A stretch of DNA of 44,257 nucleotides from Stramenopiles sp. TOSAG23-3 (lineage: Eukaryota > Sar), in NCBI GenBank assembly GCA_900128585.1, contig LT642174.1, positions 1 to 44,257 on the forward strand. The letters run 5' to 3'. Position 1 is the stretch's first letter, and each line of letters opens with the position of its first letter. This document shows positions 1 to 8,681 of the stretch, piece by piece. Below the pieces are notes generated by a model, which was given only the letters and a program-made list of their open reading frames with translations, ran no database searches and was not told the origin of the DNA. Both the position numbers and the translations under genes were made by a program.

Positions 1-24
1 AACTAACTAGATATGTCTCCGAAT

Positions 25-209
25 GACCAAACGTAAACGAAAGTAAGTCAAGAACCAAATGGACCAAACGTAAACGAAAGTAAATCAAGAACCAACTGGA
101 CCAAACGTAAACGAAAGTAAGTCAAGAACCAACTGGAACAAACGTAAACGAAAGTAAGTCAAGAACCAACTGGACCAAACTTAAACGAAAGTAAATCAAG
201 AACCAACTA
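25..209. repeat. 37-bp tandem minisatellite, five copies
   Basis: Five head-to-tail copies of a 37-bp unit begin at 25, 62, 99, 136 and 173. The core is ACCAAACGTAAACGAAAG followed by a variable TAA(G/A)TCAAGAACCAA(A/C)TGG part. Copies differ by only a few substitutions and spacing is exactly 37 each time. Both edges carry a similar AACTAG motif (at 6-10 and near 205-210), so the array looks inserted or expanded within it. No ORF runs through it. Confidence 0.92.
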
Positions 210-470
210 GATCTTTGATAACAGACATACGGTTAATTATTTTTTGTTAGATCCTAATAAAAATAGGGATGGGATGGTCGATGGATGGACAGGAAAATGT
301 TGTGACCACTGTTCCACAGATGTCTCCAGAGTAAGTAGGAAATAATTATATAGGCAATTATTTAGTATTTTAATAGTATATATGAGCGTAAAACGAATTT
401 CTATTTTAAGGGGGACTTTCGATGGTGAAAATAAGATTTAATAATTTAGTAAGTAAATACAACTAAAAAT

Positions 471-524
471 TAACAGACAGTTTAGCTGTCTGTTATGATT
501 AACAGACAGTTTAGCTGTCTGTTA
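471..524. repeat. Twin perfect hairpins
   Basis: Two identical 25-base palindromes lie side by side at 471-495 and 500-524. Each has a 10-bp stem, TAACAGACAG paired with CTGTCTGTTA, and a TTTAG loop. The four-base gap (TGAT) makes the pair a tandem direct repeat of inverted repeats, so either single hairpins or one larger fold can form. No gene lies close by. It could be a mobile-element end, a cruciform site or a binding site for a dimeric protein; nothing in the sequence decides this. Confidence 0.85.
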
Positions 525-770
525 TCAAGGAGAGGGATATAATATATGAGATCATTTGTAATGATAAGACTATTGTATATATAAGGATTTAGATTAAATC
601 ACTTATTGATATTAGTTATTACTAAATAGAATTAAAAAATGATAAAATATACCTCTTTTATATATACACAACATATAAAATCGTTATATATAAATATCCT
701 TAATTATATATTATTTTGTCTCTCCTGCCCTTAGCTATGATAGATTGTGATTTAAAAGATGACACTCACC

Positions 771-1055
771 TCTTTCTTCGTTCTTCTTCTTTCTTCTTCT
801 TCTTTCTTTTTTGTTCTTCTTCTTTCTTTTTTGTTCTTCTTCTTCGTTCTTCTTTCTTCTTCTTTCTTCGTTCTTTCTTCGTTCTTTCTTGTTCTTCTTC
901 TTCTTTCTTCTTCTTCTTCTTCTTTCTTCTTCTTTCTTCTTCTTCTTCTTCTTCTTTCTTCTTCTTCTTCTTTCTTCTTCTCTCTTCTTCTTCTTCTTTC
1001 TTCTTCTTTCTTCTTCTTCTTCTTCTTTCTTCTTCTTTCTTTCTTCTTCTTCTTT
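771..1055. repeat. Long TTC/TTTC polypyrimidine tract
   Basis: About 285 bases consist almost only of TTC and TTTC units with a few G interruptions in the first third. All the reading frames through it give Ser/Phe/Leu or Lys/Glu/Arg homopolymers, so those ORFs are artefacts. A mirror-like polypurine/polypyrimidine tract of this length is the classic substrate for triplex (H-DNA) formation. Confidence 0.9.
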
Positions 1056-2120
1056 GGATTCCTTCCAATTCTTCTTGGAACATCCTTTGCTATATCTATA
1101 TTAAAACAACTATTTCACATCATTCACACTTTTGATTTATTTAGACCTGTACATATAAATACAAATACATTCATAAGTTCATATGCTATGTTTATATTAA
1201 TATAATGTATACCTTTCACAGCATTTGGAATCCTTTCAATTAGTTTTAGAGCATACACAGAACTAGACTATATGCACATAGCAAAGAGATCATATTGAAT
1301 GGCTTGGAGAAGTAATTAAGAAATGCAAACCTCCTTTCCAATTTTTAACATAGAAATAAGGAGAAGAACAAACGAGATCGTTGATTGAAGTTCGAGTAGA
1401 GACCGTAGTAGTATGGAGTAGAAGGAAGAAAATGAAATATTAGTGAGAACAAAATAACATAAGAATAGCAAGTCCAACAATCCTAGAATTGGGATAAAAA
1501 AACGAAAGAAGGAAAGGAGGGTTAAAAATGATAGAGAAAACTACTTTTAATATTAAGGATAATATTTTAATATAATTAATACTAATACATTTATAATATA
1601 TACAGCATTCATAACGTTTCATTGTAATTGATATCAATTGATTTAATATTTATACAGCATAGAGTATGGTTAATTTAGTGACTTTAAATATTTTCCTATT
1701 CAAAATAGACATTTATGTAGTTAAATACATAACAATACTATAATATAAAATATTACAGAATGATTTCTATTACTAAAACCATGAAGGAGGAAGAAATTCG
1801 TGGAAGAATTATGGCTCTGCATTTACATACGAATAGCATTGACTTTACCAACTGCATCGCTTTCCTGAAGAAAAAAGACACAACAACATATTTTTAATTG
1901 ATAATAACATAGAAATACTACCTACCTGCCCGGCCAATCGATCTTTTACGAAAAGCAGCTGTAACATCTCATCAATACGTACATGCATGCATGCGTCTTT
2001 CTCACTGCTTCTGTTTGGGATTGCGTTCTTAAAATCAGAGTAAGTTTTGTGAAGAAATGAAACAGCGCGTTGAAGAAATTACAAAAAAAATTAAGAATAG
2101 ACTATTTTTATACAAACAAA
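1056..2120. other. AT-rich spacer upstream of the CCCH gene
   Basis: No convincing gene is seen. The stretch is AT-rich with many stops in all frames. A 38-codon ATG ORF at 1781-1897 ends in TAA but has no recognisable motif and may be chance. The last part (about 1920-2120) should hold the promoter and missing first exon of the zinc-finger gene: it contains a GTAAGT at 2040-2045 and a T/A-rich stretch ending in CAAG at 2121-2124 that would serve as an acceptor. Confidence 0.5.
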
Positions 2121-2124
2121 CAAG

Positions 2125-2762
2125 GGGGATTCGACAACCAGTTTGCACCCCCCATGCAACAGAACGACGGTGGCTTCGATGGGGGCAACGCTGGCTTCAA
2201 CGGTGGCAATAACTTCAGCCAGGCTCCTCCACAAGGTGGTCGTAGCTATGGTGGTGGCCGTGGACGTGGCGTTTGCTTTGCGTGGCAGCGTGGCGATTGC
2301 TCATACGGGGACACCTGTAAGTTTTCACACAGCGAGGATGGCCAAGCCGCAGCGGGCGGAAACGGCGGCGGCCAAGGTTACGGATTCAACCGCTCGAAGT
2401 CACGCGGCGCTTGCTTTGCGTTTCAACGTGGTGAGTGCGACCGAGGGGACTCGTGCCGCTTCAGCCATAGCGACGGGGCCAGTTCCAGTTCCAACTGGCG
2501 CAGTGGAGGAGGAGGCAGAGGCGGCCGCTCACGCGGGGCCTGCTTTGCGTTTCAACGCGGAGAATGTGACCGTGGGGATGGGTGCCGCTTTTCACATACC
2601 GAAGGGGCTGAATCAACCCCCAGTTCCAACTGGCGAGGCGGTGGCAGCAGTCGACCACGAGGCGTGTGCTTTTCGTGGCAGCGTGGCGAATGTAATTATG
2701 GGGACAGCTGTAAGTTTTCGCACGAGGATGCCAGTGCGAACAGTGGCGGTTTTAAAAATTAA
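2125..2762 (+). CDS. Four-finger CCCH zinc-finger RNA-binding protein (5' end missing)
   Basis: The frame encodes four CX7CX5CX3H fingers separated by Gly/Arg/Ser-rich linkers with RGG-like stretches. Such proteins usually bind mRNA and control its stability or translation; target and location cannot be read here. Fingers 1 and 4 share the form C-FxWQRG-(D/E)-C-xYGD-xCKFSH, while fingers 2 and 3 are almost identical (CFAFQRGECDRGD), giving an A-B-B-A order. The frame runs up to a TGA at 2058 without an ATG. The only in-frame ATG (2154) would cut off residues of the same Gly/Gln/Asn-rich type as those that follow. I therefore place the start of this exon at a probable AG acceptor (2123-2124), with an unidentified first exon upstream. 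Stop is TAA. The domain call is secure; the 5' structure is not. Confidence 0.82.
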
Positions 2763-3489
2763 GACGCCCAGCCGAGAGAAGCTCATCATCAGGCCCGACA
2801 CCAACTGAACTGAATGTTGCTAACGTTATGGGAGCTCGGTGGGGATTTCTTTGCAAATGAGTCCATCTGTCTGAAGTAACACATCGTCTTTCTGAAAAAT
2901 CATCGAAATGAGGGCGGTCGCCACCACCTCTGCGATCGACCGAAACTGTTTATGGATATATATAAAAATATATAATTTGTTTTTTTTTATATATTATATT
3001 ATTTTGGTTTTACCTTCTTTTTTCTTTTCTTTTTTGAGAGTCTTAAAACATACTATATAATTTGTTTTTTATATTATTTTGATTTTATGTTATTATTATT
3101 TGTTGAATTATTTTTTTAAAACTACTACACCTTCTTACTAACTAATTATAATTACAAATAATATAATAAAAAAAAAAGAAAATGATGAGTTTTTTTTTCT
3201 TCTTTCTTCTTCTTCTTCTTCTTTTCTATAATTACATAGGCTTATTGGTAATATATAAGTACAAAGTATAGTAAACTTAACTGAGTTGGGTGAGTTTAGC
3301 AGGGGGATGGGGGACTTCTTCTTTGTTTGAAAAAAGAAGAAGAGAGAGCAGAGCCTCTTCTTTCTCTCTCTGGGGCTCTGGGCTCTGGGGGTGTTGGATG
3401 AGATTTATTTTTTCTTTTAAATTATATATAGGTGATATATAAGTACAAAGTATAATTTAAATAGTAAAAGACTTGTGAAGTTGTAATGA

Positions 3490-3604
3490 TTTCTTTCTTC
3501 TTCTTTCTTCTTCTTTCTTCTTCTTCTTCTTCTTCTTCTTCTTTCTTCTTCTTCTTCTTCTTCTTCTTCCTTTCTTCTTCTTCTTCTTTTCATTTCTTCT
3601 CTTT
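3490..3604. repeat. TTC/TTTC polypyrimidine tract
   Basis: About 115 bases of nearly pure TTC/TTTC on the + strand, the same orientation as the tract at 771-1055. The Phe/Ser ORF crossing it is an artefact of the repeat. Confidence 0.88.
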
Positions 3605-3946
3605 ATCCGTTGCTCTTCGAAGAAGTAATAATAGGAAAATAATGAAGGAATTCCATATTTATATTTTAATAAGATCGATATTTTAGAATCTATTGATGTT
3701 GTTCATATATGTTGTATACAATGACCATGTAAAGTTTATTTATCATATTATTTATATATTAAAAATTTAATGAATTGATGTTGTTTTCTTTTGTTGTAGC
3801 TTTACTTTTTTGTTGTAACAAAAACTCATAAAAAAAAATAATAAAAAATTTTTTGTTATCATCCTCCTCTCCTCCTCCTTTTTTGTTGTCTTTTTTGTGT
3901 TTATTAATAATTATATATATATATCAAGTTTTCACAAACCACATGC

Positions 3947-3947
<1 letters not shown>

Positions 3948-3977
<30 letters not shown>

Positions 3978-3989
3978 CATACATACACA
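3948..3989. repeat. (ACAT)n microsatellite
   Basis: About ten uninterrupted ACAT units. It translates as a Tyr/Ile/His/Thr repeat in one frame, but no coding context surrounds it. Confidence 0.9.
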
Positions 3990-4164
3990 TTCTACCAAAG
4001 TTTGAATGCTTATCCTTCACGGGTTTTACGCATTTTACCGTTTTCGTTGCTTTCGTTGCTTTTGTTGTTTTCGTTTTGTTCGGAAACGGTAGGTACATAC
4101 ACTTCACTTTTCTACACCCCATTTATACTACGCCCCCATTATACAGGACAATTGCTACAGCACA

Positions 4165-6171
4165 ATGGATTTGGGTTTGGAAGAATTGATCGCGACGACA
4201 AATGCTGAAATTACGAAGAAGACCAGTGGCCCGGAGTCCAAGGAGGAGTCCAAAGAGTCATCCTCTCAGCAGCTGGACACGGACGATTGGGGCATCGGGA
4301 GTTCGATCGTAGAGAACCCGCAAGGAAGCGAACAAGACAGCGGATCATCGTCGATCCTGCCAATGGTTTCTCCGGTGAAGAGACCAATGACCAGCGCAGT
4401 GATGGGAGGCAGTTCCCTCGGAGATTCTTCCTCCTCCTCCATCATCGCGTCGCCCCCGCCCATACAGAAAAACCAGACCCGGCGGCCGCAGACCTCGGCG
4501 AGCGCGCCGAACCTGATGAACAGCAGCATAAGCTCAAGCCTATCGGAAAACAGCAACATGACCCCGGCCCGGGCCCATTTGCTCCCGGCATACGAGACAG
4601 CGCAGGATATGACCCAGCAGAAGGAAAAGTATGCTCGCTGGCTTCGCAAAGAAGGCGTCAAAGCGTCCTGCCATCGGTTGGGTATTAACATAAAGGACTT
4701 AAAGCACCGCTCGCTGGATTTTTTTCGCCGAGAACCCAACCGCCCGTTTGATGTGCCGCCCTACATCCAGATGCAGCGCTTCAAGCACCACGAGCAGCGG
4801 CGCGTGGCCAAAGTGGCACTGGTGCTAACGGACCTCGAGCAGCAGCGTGATCGTTTAAACGGAAAGTTGGGCAACAAGAAGAAGCACGGCGCGCTGAATG
4901 ATGACGATATGAGGAAAACGTTCTCCCGGACAATCGTGAACGAACGAAGACGGCTGAGATCCATAGAAAGCTCGCGCACGAAGGCCTGGGGCGTGCTCAT
5001 GAACGAGAACCACGTCCTGCACGGGATCCGAAATAAATACAAAACTAAGCTGGGCCACACGAAGAAGCGTGAAAAAGTCATGCAGAGACGGAAACAAATG
5101 CAGCAAGAACAGGCGTTAAAGAAATCCCAAGCAAAAGCTTCGTACGCCAAAAAGGTCCGGCAACAGGCCGACGATCGGTTCAACCACAAAATCACCTTGG
5201 CCCGTGGTGAAGTCATGCGCAACGCCAAGCGTGCCGAGGAACGACGGCGACGAGTGGAGGCCGAGAAGAAACGGTTGGTGGTGGACCAGGACTTGGTCGA
5301 GAAACGCAGACAAGACATTAAGGACAGGTTGAAGAACGCGATGGCAGAGCGCGCGCACCGGGCGGACCAGAAGCGAGCTGCGGCCGATAGGAGGAACCGG
5401 CTGCGACGAGAAGAAATGCGCAAACGGTTCGAGCAAGAGCGGGAACGACGGGCCTTAAAGGCTCGGGACCAGGCTGAACAAGTCCAAATGCAGCGAAAGG
5501 CCATGCTGGCGAAGCAAGCCGCTGCGCAGGAGGAGCGCATGGCGTGGAAGAAACGCATGGGGCTCTTGAAAGAGTTGGAAATCGCCATAGCGCACGAACG
5601 CCAATTGGAAAAGAAGAACCGAAGAAAGATGGAATGGGAGCGAAAGCAGAAAACAATATTCCTTCGGGACCAATTGCCTGGCCCGGGAGAGTACGACGTC
5701 CCGACGACGATTGGGAAGGGCAAAGGCGCTGCAAAATGGGGAGATTCTAACCCGAAGAGCGACGTCGAATGGGCCATATACTATGCAAAAGATTTGCCTG
5801 GCCCTGGCCAATACCATGTCAAGGATCAGAGTTCTGCCGCACCGTGCGCAAGGTTCAGCCAGTTTACGCCGAAGAGCGACGTCGATTGGCTTATTTATTA
5901 CGCGTCTCAAAAACCAGGCCCTGGCCAGTACGAGCCCAAGTCCGTCAAATCGCGGGCTGGCGTTACCTTTTCCAAATTCACACCGAAGGGAGAGATTGAT
6001 AAAATTGTTGAAAAGGCCAGAGAAATGCCTGGGCCTTCGGACTATAGTGCTTCTGACCTTCGTCCAGTGAAGCGGCGTTCGTTGTTCGAACTGAAAACGT
6101 TACTTGGGGCAGACATAGATGTTGAGCAAGTACAGTCGAGACACAAGATTGTTGCAGAGGGGGAAGAATAA
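4165..6171 (+). CDS. PG-rich (SHIPPO/STPGR) repeat coiled-coil protein, probable axonemal
   Basis: A 668-residue protein. Residues 1-140 are Ser-rich and disordered. Residues about 190-500 are a long, highly charged Arg/Lys/Glu/Gln coiled coil. The C-terminus has four PG-rich turns: LPGPGEYDV (504-512), LPGPGQYHV (544-552), KPGPGQYEP (583-591) and a decayed MPGPSDYSA (621-629), about 40 residues apart. Between them a second motif recurs, PKSDV-(E/D)-W-x-IYYA, weakening to PKGEIDKIVEKA. PG-P-x-Y repeats mark the sperm-tail PG-rich repeat family (ODF3/SHIPPO and relatives), which are microtubule inner or associated proteins of cilia and flagella. The exact orthologue is not clear. The ATG at 4165 sits in CACA-ATGG context after AT-rich DNA; the stop is TAA. 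Convergent with the IF-3 gene. Confidence 0.82.
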   Translation: MDLGLEELIATTNAEITKKTSGPESKEESKESSSQQLDTDDWGIGSSIVENPQGSEQDSGSSSILPMVSPVKRPMTSAVMGGSSLGDSSSSSIIASPPPIQKNQTRRPQTSASAPNLMNSSISSSLSENSNMTPARAHLLPAYETAQDMTQQKEKYARWLRKEGVKASCHRLGINIKDLKHRSLDFFRREPNRPFDVPPYIQMQRFKHHEQRRVAKVALVLTDLEQQRDRLNGKLGNKKKHGALNDDDMRKTFSRTIVNERRRLRSIESSRTKAWGVLMNENHVLHGIRNKYKTKLGHTKKREKVMQRRKQMQQEQALKKSQAKASYAKKVRQQADDRFNHKITLARGEVMRNAKRAEERRRRVEAEKKRLVVDQDLVEKRRQDIKDRLKNAMAERAHRADQKRAAADRRNRLRREEMRKRFEQERERRALKARDQAEQVQMQRKAMLAKQAAAQEERMAWKKRMGLLKELEIAIAHERQLEKKNRRKMEWERKQKTIFLRDQLPGPGEYDVPTTIGKGKGAAKWGDSNPKSDVEWAIYYAKDLPGPGQYHVKDQSSAAPCARFSQFTPKSDVDWLIYYASQKPGPGQYEPKSVKSRAGVTFSKFTPKGEIDKIVEKAREMPGPSDYSASDLRPVKRRSLFELKTLLGADIDVEQVQSRHKIVAEGEE

Positions 6172-6463
6172 GCGTTGATTTTCAAAGCAAAGGAAGGTAA
6201 AAAAGAAGAAAAGTTTTTCGGGTTTATGATCGGAGTGAACCTTAAAACCGTTGTAGACCACCCGAAAGATGGCAATCATTAAACTTTAAATTAAAATTTA
6301 ACCAGCCAGTCGTAGTCCGTGATAATATCACCCACCTTTGGAGACTCTTGATAATATGCTTTTATGTATTCCTTGCTTATCTACCACCACCATTTTTTAC
6401 ATTCCAAAATATTACAGCGCCATTTCGGCCTTTCATTCAGAACAATCGACTGATTTGTAGTAA
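6172..6463. other. 3' flanking spacer
   Basis: Downstream sequence of the STPGR-repeat gene. No gene or strong signal is seen. Two acceptor-like pyrimidine-AG sites occur at about 6418 (TATTACAG) and 6440 (TTCATTCAG), just ahead of the open, coding-like stretch at 6464-6712. Confidence 0.4.
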
Positions 6464-6712
6464 TTCACGGTGTTGAAAAACTCATTCCATACGGCACTCG
6501 CGAGTCGTATTTGGCAAATTATTCCGACTGATGAGTGCGCCGATGCGTTTGAAAAAAAAGGGCTCGAAAGGATTTTGAAGCTTGAAAGTCTGTACAGCAA
6601 TTTCCTGAATAGGTTTTGGGACGAGGTCAACTTACGCCAAGACTATCAGAATACTATTTGGGGCAGATCCAGGCATCTAGCCCAACCCGCGTTACTTACG
6701 GGCGACGACTAA
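6464..6712 (+). CDS. Unassigned coding-like ORF without an ATG
   Basis: About 80 codons are open on the + strand after a TAA at 6461 and end at a TAA at 6710-6712, overlapping the 3' end of the opposite-strand IF-3 gene by 17 bases. Base composition is gene-like rather than spacer-like, and the peptide is non-repetitive with balanced charged, aromatic and aliphatic residues (for example FLNRFWDEVNLRQDYQNT). There is no in-frame ATG, only a GTG at 6470. It could be an exon whose partner I cannot find, a short gene frame-broken at the run of eight A near 6551-6558 (ATGs in the next frame at about 6530 and 6545 precede it), a relic, or long 3' UTR. No family recognised. Confidence 0.25.
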   Translation, partial: FTVLKNSFHTALASRIWQIIPTDECADAFEKKGLERILKLESLYSNFLNRFWDEVNLRQDYQNTIWGRSRHLAQPALLTGDD

Positions 6713-7661
6713 ATTTGATGGTCTTGTTGCGATTTTGAAATCCTTTCGTTTTGTCCTTAATGGCCGGGTCGGTGTGCTGTTTTTGTTGCTGCTTCTTCTG
6801 TTTTTTCTTCCCTTTCTCTTTAGGTTTGTCGTTTGCTTTTGGTTTCCCTGGCAATAGGTTGATTGTGATTTTATTTCCTTTTACTTTGTGGTTGTACTTC
6901 GTTTCTCCGTTAATCTCAAACGGTTTCAACCCCTGTGCAACGGCGTACTCGCTGACAGAGTTGATGATGCGATTTGCCAAGTCCACCGATTGGCCGTACG
7001 ACTTTTGCTTCACATTCCATCGCCGCAAAAGCCATATCTGGGCATCGACGCGGTGGCCACTTTTCACAAAATCAAGGATCCGTTCAATATTTCGGTTAAT
7101 ATCGCCTTCATCGATGTTTGATTTAAACTTAAAGGTTTTTAATTCTTTTTGCTTTCCCATTTGCGAGACCCGCTGAGCCTGGGCCTTCTTTCGCGCTTCG
7201 AATTCCAACTTCTTCAGGTCCCCGAACGTGCAGATGACCGGCTTCGACCGCCCATCCAACAAAATCAAATCCGAGTCTTTCGACTTTGCTTCCCGCATCG
7301 CTTTCCTAAATGAAACAGGTTCCCCAACCCTTTGCCTGCTCTCGTCCACGAGCTGTATGGTTTCGTGCTGTCTTAACTGGTTGTTGGCGACGATTCTGGC
7401 AAGCCGGTGTTTCGCACCGACCCTAGCACGTCTTCGAAAGCCAGTGGCAAAACTGTTGTCCGCCTGATGCGCGAACGGACTAATGGTGGGAAAATATATG
7501 GCGCGACGGCTGTGGTTCGACGGGACAACGGGGGCAGCCAAAACAAAGGCAGCGCGACTTCGCACGTGCACTCCCCGCACGCCAGTCACACGGGGAACTG
7601 CCCTTCCAGCATGCCGACAAAGAAGCGCTGACTGTGCCGCAAGGTGGGACGCTAAAAACAT
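6696..7661 (-). CDS. Organellar translation initiation factor IF-3
   Basis: A 321-residue protein with both IF-3 domains. The N domain spans about residues 88-155: NNQLRQHETIQLVDES, then FRKAMREAKSKDSDLILLD and KPVICTFGDLKK, matching the bacterial pattern of the Leu/Val-Asp-Glu strand, the 'D-L-(V/I)-x' strand and the P-V-C-(R/x)-(I/F)-x-(D/N)-(Y/x)-G/K element. The C domain (170-250) has KELKTFKFKSNIDEGD and LDFVKSGHRVDAQIW. IF-3 binds the small ribosomal subunit and polices start-codon choice. Residues 1-85 are rich in Ala/Arg/Val with very few acids, as expected of a transit peptide, so it acts in mitochondrion or plastid. A Lys/Gln-rich tail (about 260-305) follows the core. Start ATG at 7661; stop TAA. 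Mitochondrion versus plastid cannot be decided. Confidence 0.87.
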   Translation of the reverse strand: MFLASHLAAQSALLCRHAGRAVPRVTGVRGVHVRSRAAFVLAAPVVPSNHSRRAIYFPTISPFAHQADNSFATGFRRRARVGAKHRLARIVANNQLRQHETIQLVDESRQRVGEPVSFRKAMREAKSKDSDLILLDGRSKPVICTFGDLKKLEFEARKKAQAQRVSQMGKQKELKTFKFKSNIDEGDINRNIERILDFVKSGHRVDAQIWLLRRWNVKQKSYGQSVDLANRIINSVSEYAVAQGLKPFEINGETKYNHKVKGNKITINLLPGKPKANDKPKEKGKKKQKKQQQKQHTDPAIKDKTKGFQNRNKTIKFSRRP

Positions 7662-8681
7662 CCTTAACGTAAATGCGTATGGTCTGCGAGCGAATTGTTA
7701 TTAATTCCAGGCAACGAAAGTATAGGAATTTAGTTTCTTTCCTATGCTTTCGTGGTAATTCTTAAAATACATTCAAAAGTATGCCGCAGTAAGTGATACA
7801 AAATCCCATTCCTCCCCTCCTCGCTCCAATAAAATCATCTCGTCGGTTTTTTTTCGTATAATTTTTTATTTTTATATTTTTTATTATTATTATTATTTAT
7901 TATTATTATTATTTATTATATATATTAACGATATGCAATTGATGGTATTTCTATATATATTTATAATATTTAATTTATTAGACCGACGCTCACCATCATT
8001 TTCCCTCGCTCTGTTCTTCTTCTTTTTTTTTTGAATTTATTATAATAATAGTTCACATTCTACTTTTTAATTAGATTTTATGGTAATTATGTACTGTTGT
8101 TGTATTAATTATATGTATTTAAATAGGAATGGTGTTATTTCTTCTTCTTATTATTTAAAAACTTATATTGTACTCCTCTTCTTCTCATTTTATCATCTTT
8201 TTCATTCTTCATCTTTCTTCTTCTTCTCAAATAATAATATTGATAATAATAAATATTCTCAAAAAAAAAGAAGAAAAGAAAGAAGAAGAAGACAGAAAGA
8301 AAGAAAGAAAGAAAAAAGAAGATGCAGCAAAAAAAAATGCAACGGCGGCGGCTGTTTTTTGTTGTGTTTATTATTTCTTGTTTCCAGTTTCCACTGTGTG
8401 TTTGTTATTATTATTATTTGTTCTATTATTATAAGTATCGAACGAAGAAGGTGACGTTTACTTAAAACTGTATAGCTGAAATACTCAAAACATATAGATA
8501 TTTAATATAGATATTTGGGGAGGTCGATCGCGCAATTGCAAAGTTTAAAATATCTTTTAGAGTTTGTGGTGCCTGGTATATAGAGGTTGTTTTGAGTTTT
8601 GATAGTGGACTGAGGAGTTAGTTTTGGTATAGAGAAATAGTTTTTCCGTGGGCGAGCGACCGGGCGAGTGTGCGTTTGTAA
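7662..8681. other. AT-rich spacer between divergent IF-3 and SAPS genes
   Basis: No gene seen. It holds TTATTA runs near 7880-7920, a short AAGAAAG purine run near 8270-8320, and ORFs made only of low-complexity codons (8080-8454). It should contain both divergent promoters. The last 50 bases before 8682 are G-rich (GGGCGAGCGACCGGGCGAG) and may be a leader. Confidence 0.6.

Larger units (their letters stand above)
2763..4164. other. AT-rich spacer with simple repeats
   Basis: No gene seen. It holds the 3' flank of the zinc-finger gene, T-rich runs, short TTC runs near 3190-3225, a long TTC tract (3490-3604), and an ACAT microsatellite (3948-3989). The last 150 bases before 4165 become less AT-rich and are the probable promoter and leader of the downstream gene. 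Confidence 0.7.

Noticed and set aside
25-209. CRISPR array
   Set aside because: The copies are directly contiguous with no variable spacers, and the genome is eukaryotic; it is a minisatellite.
716-1205. Overlapping Ser/Phe/Leu and Lys/Glu/Arg ORFs of 97-148 codons
   Set aside because: They are translations of the TTC tract in different frames; no start context, no non-repeat sequence and both strands open equally.
1781-1897. 38-codon ATG ORF upstream of the zinc-finger gene
   Set aside because: Short, no motif, and no splice phase I tried joins it to the finger exon; kept only as a note on the spacer.
4266-5910. Long antisense ORFs (up to 338 codons) opposite the STPGR-repeat gene
   Set aside because: Shadows of a GC-richer, Arg/Lys/Glu-rich coding strand; the sense strand carries the recognisable repeats.
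6433-6698. Extension of IF-3 by splicing at GTAAGT (6693-6698), which includes its TAA, to an acceptor near 6611
   Set aside because: The phase would fit, but the added peptide is Ser-rich without family match and ends in TGA, while IF-3 already has a complete C domain and a TAA stop as in all neighbours.
8080-8454. 124-codon + strand ORF and its 88-codon overlap
   Set aside because: AT-rich low-complexity spacer with an AAGAAAG run; composition unlike the real genes and no recognisable protein.
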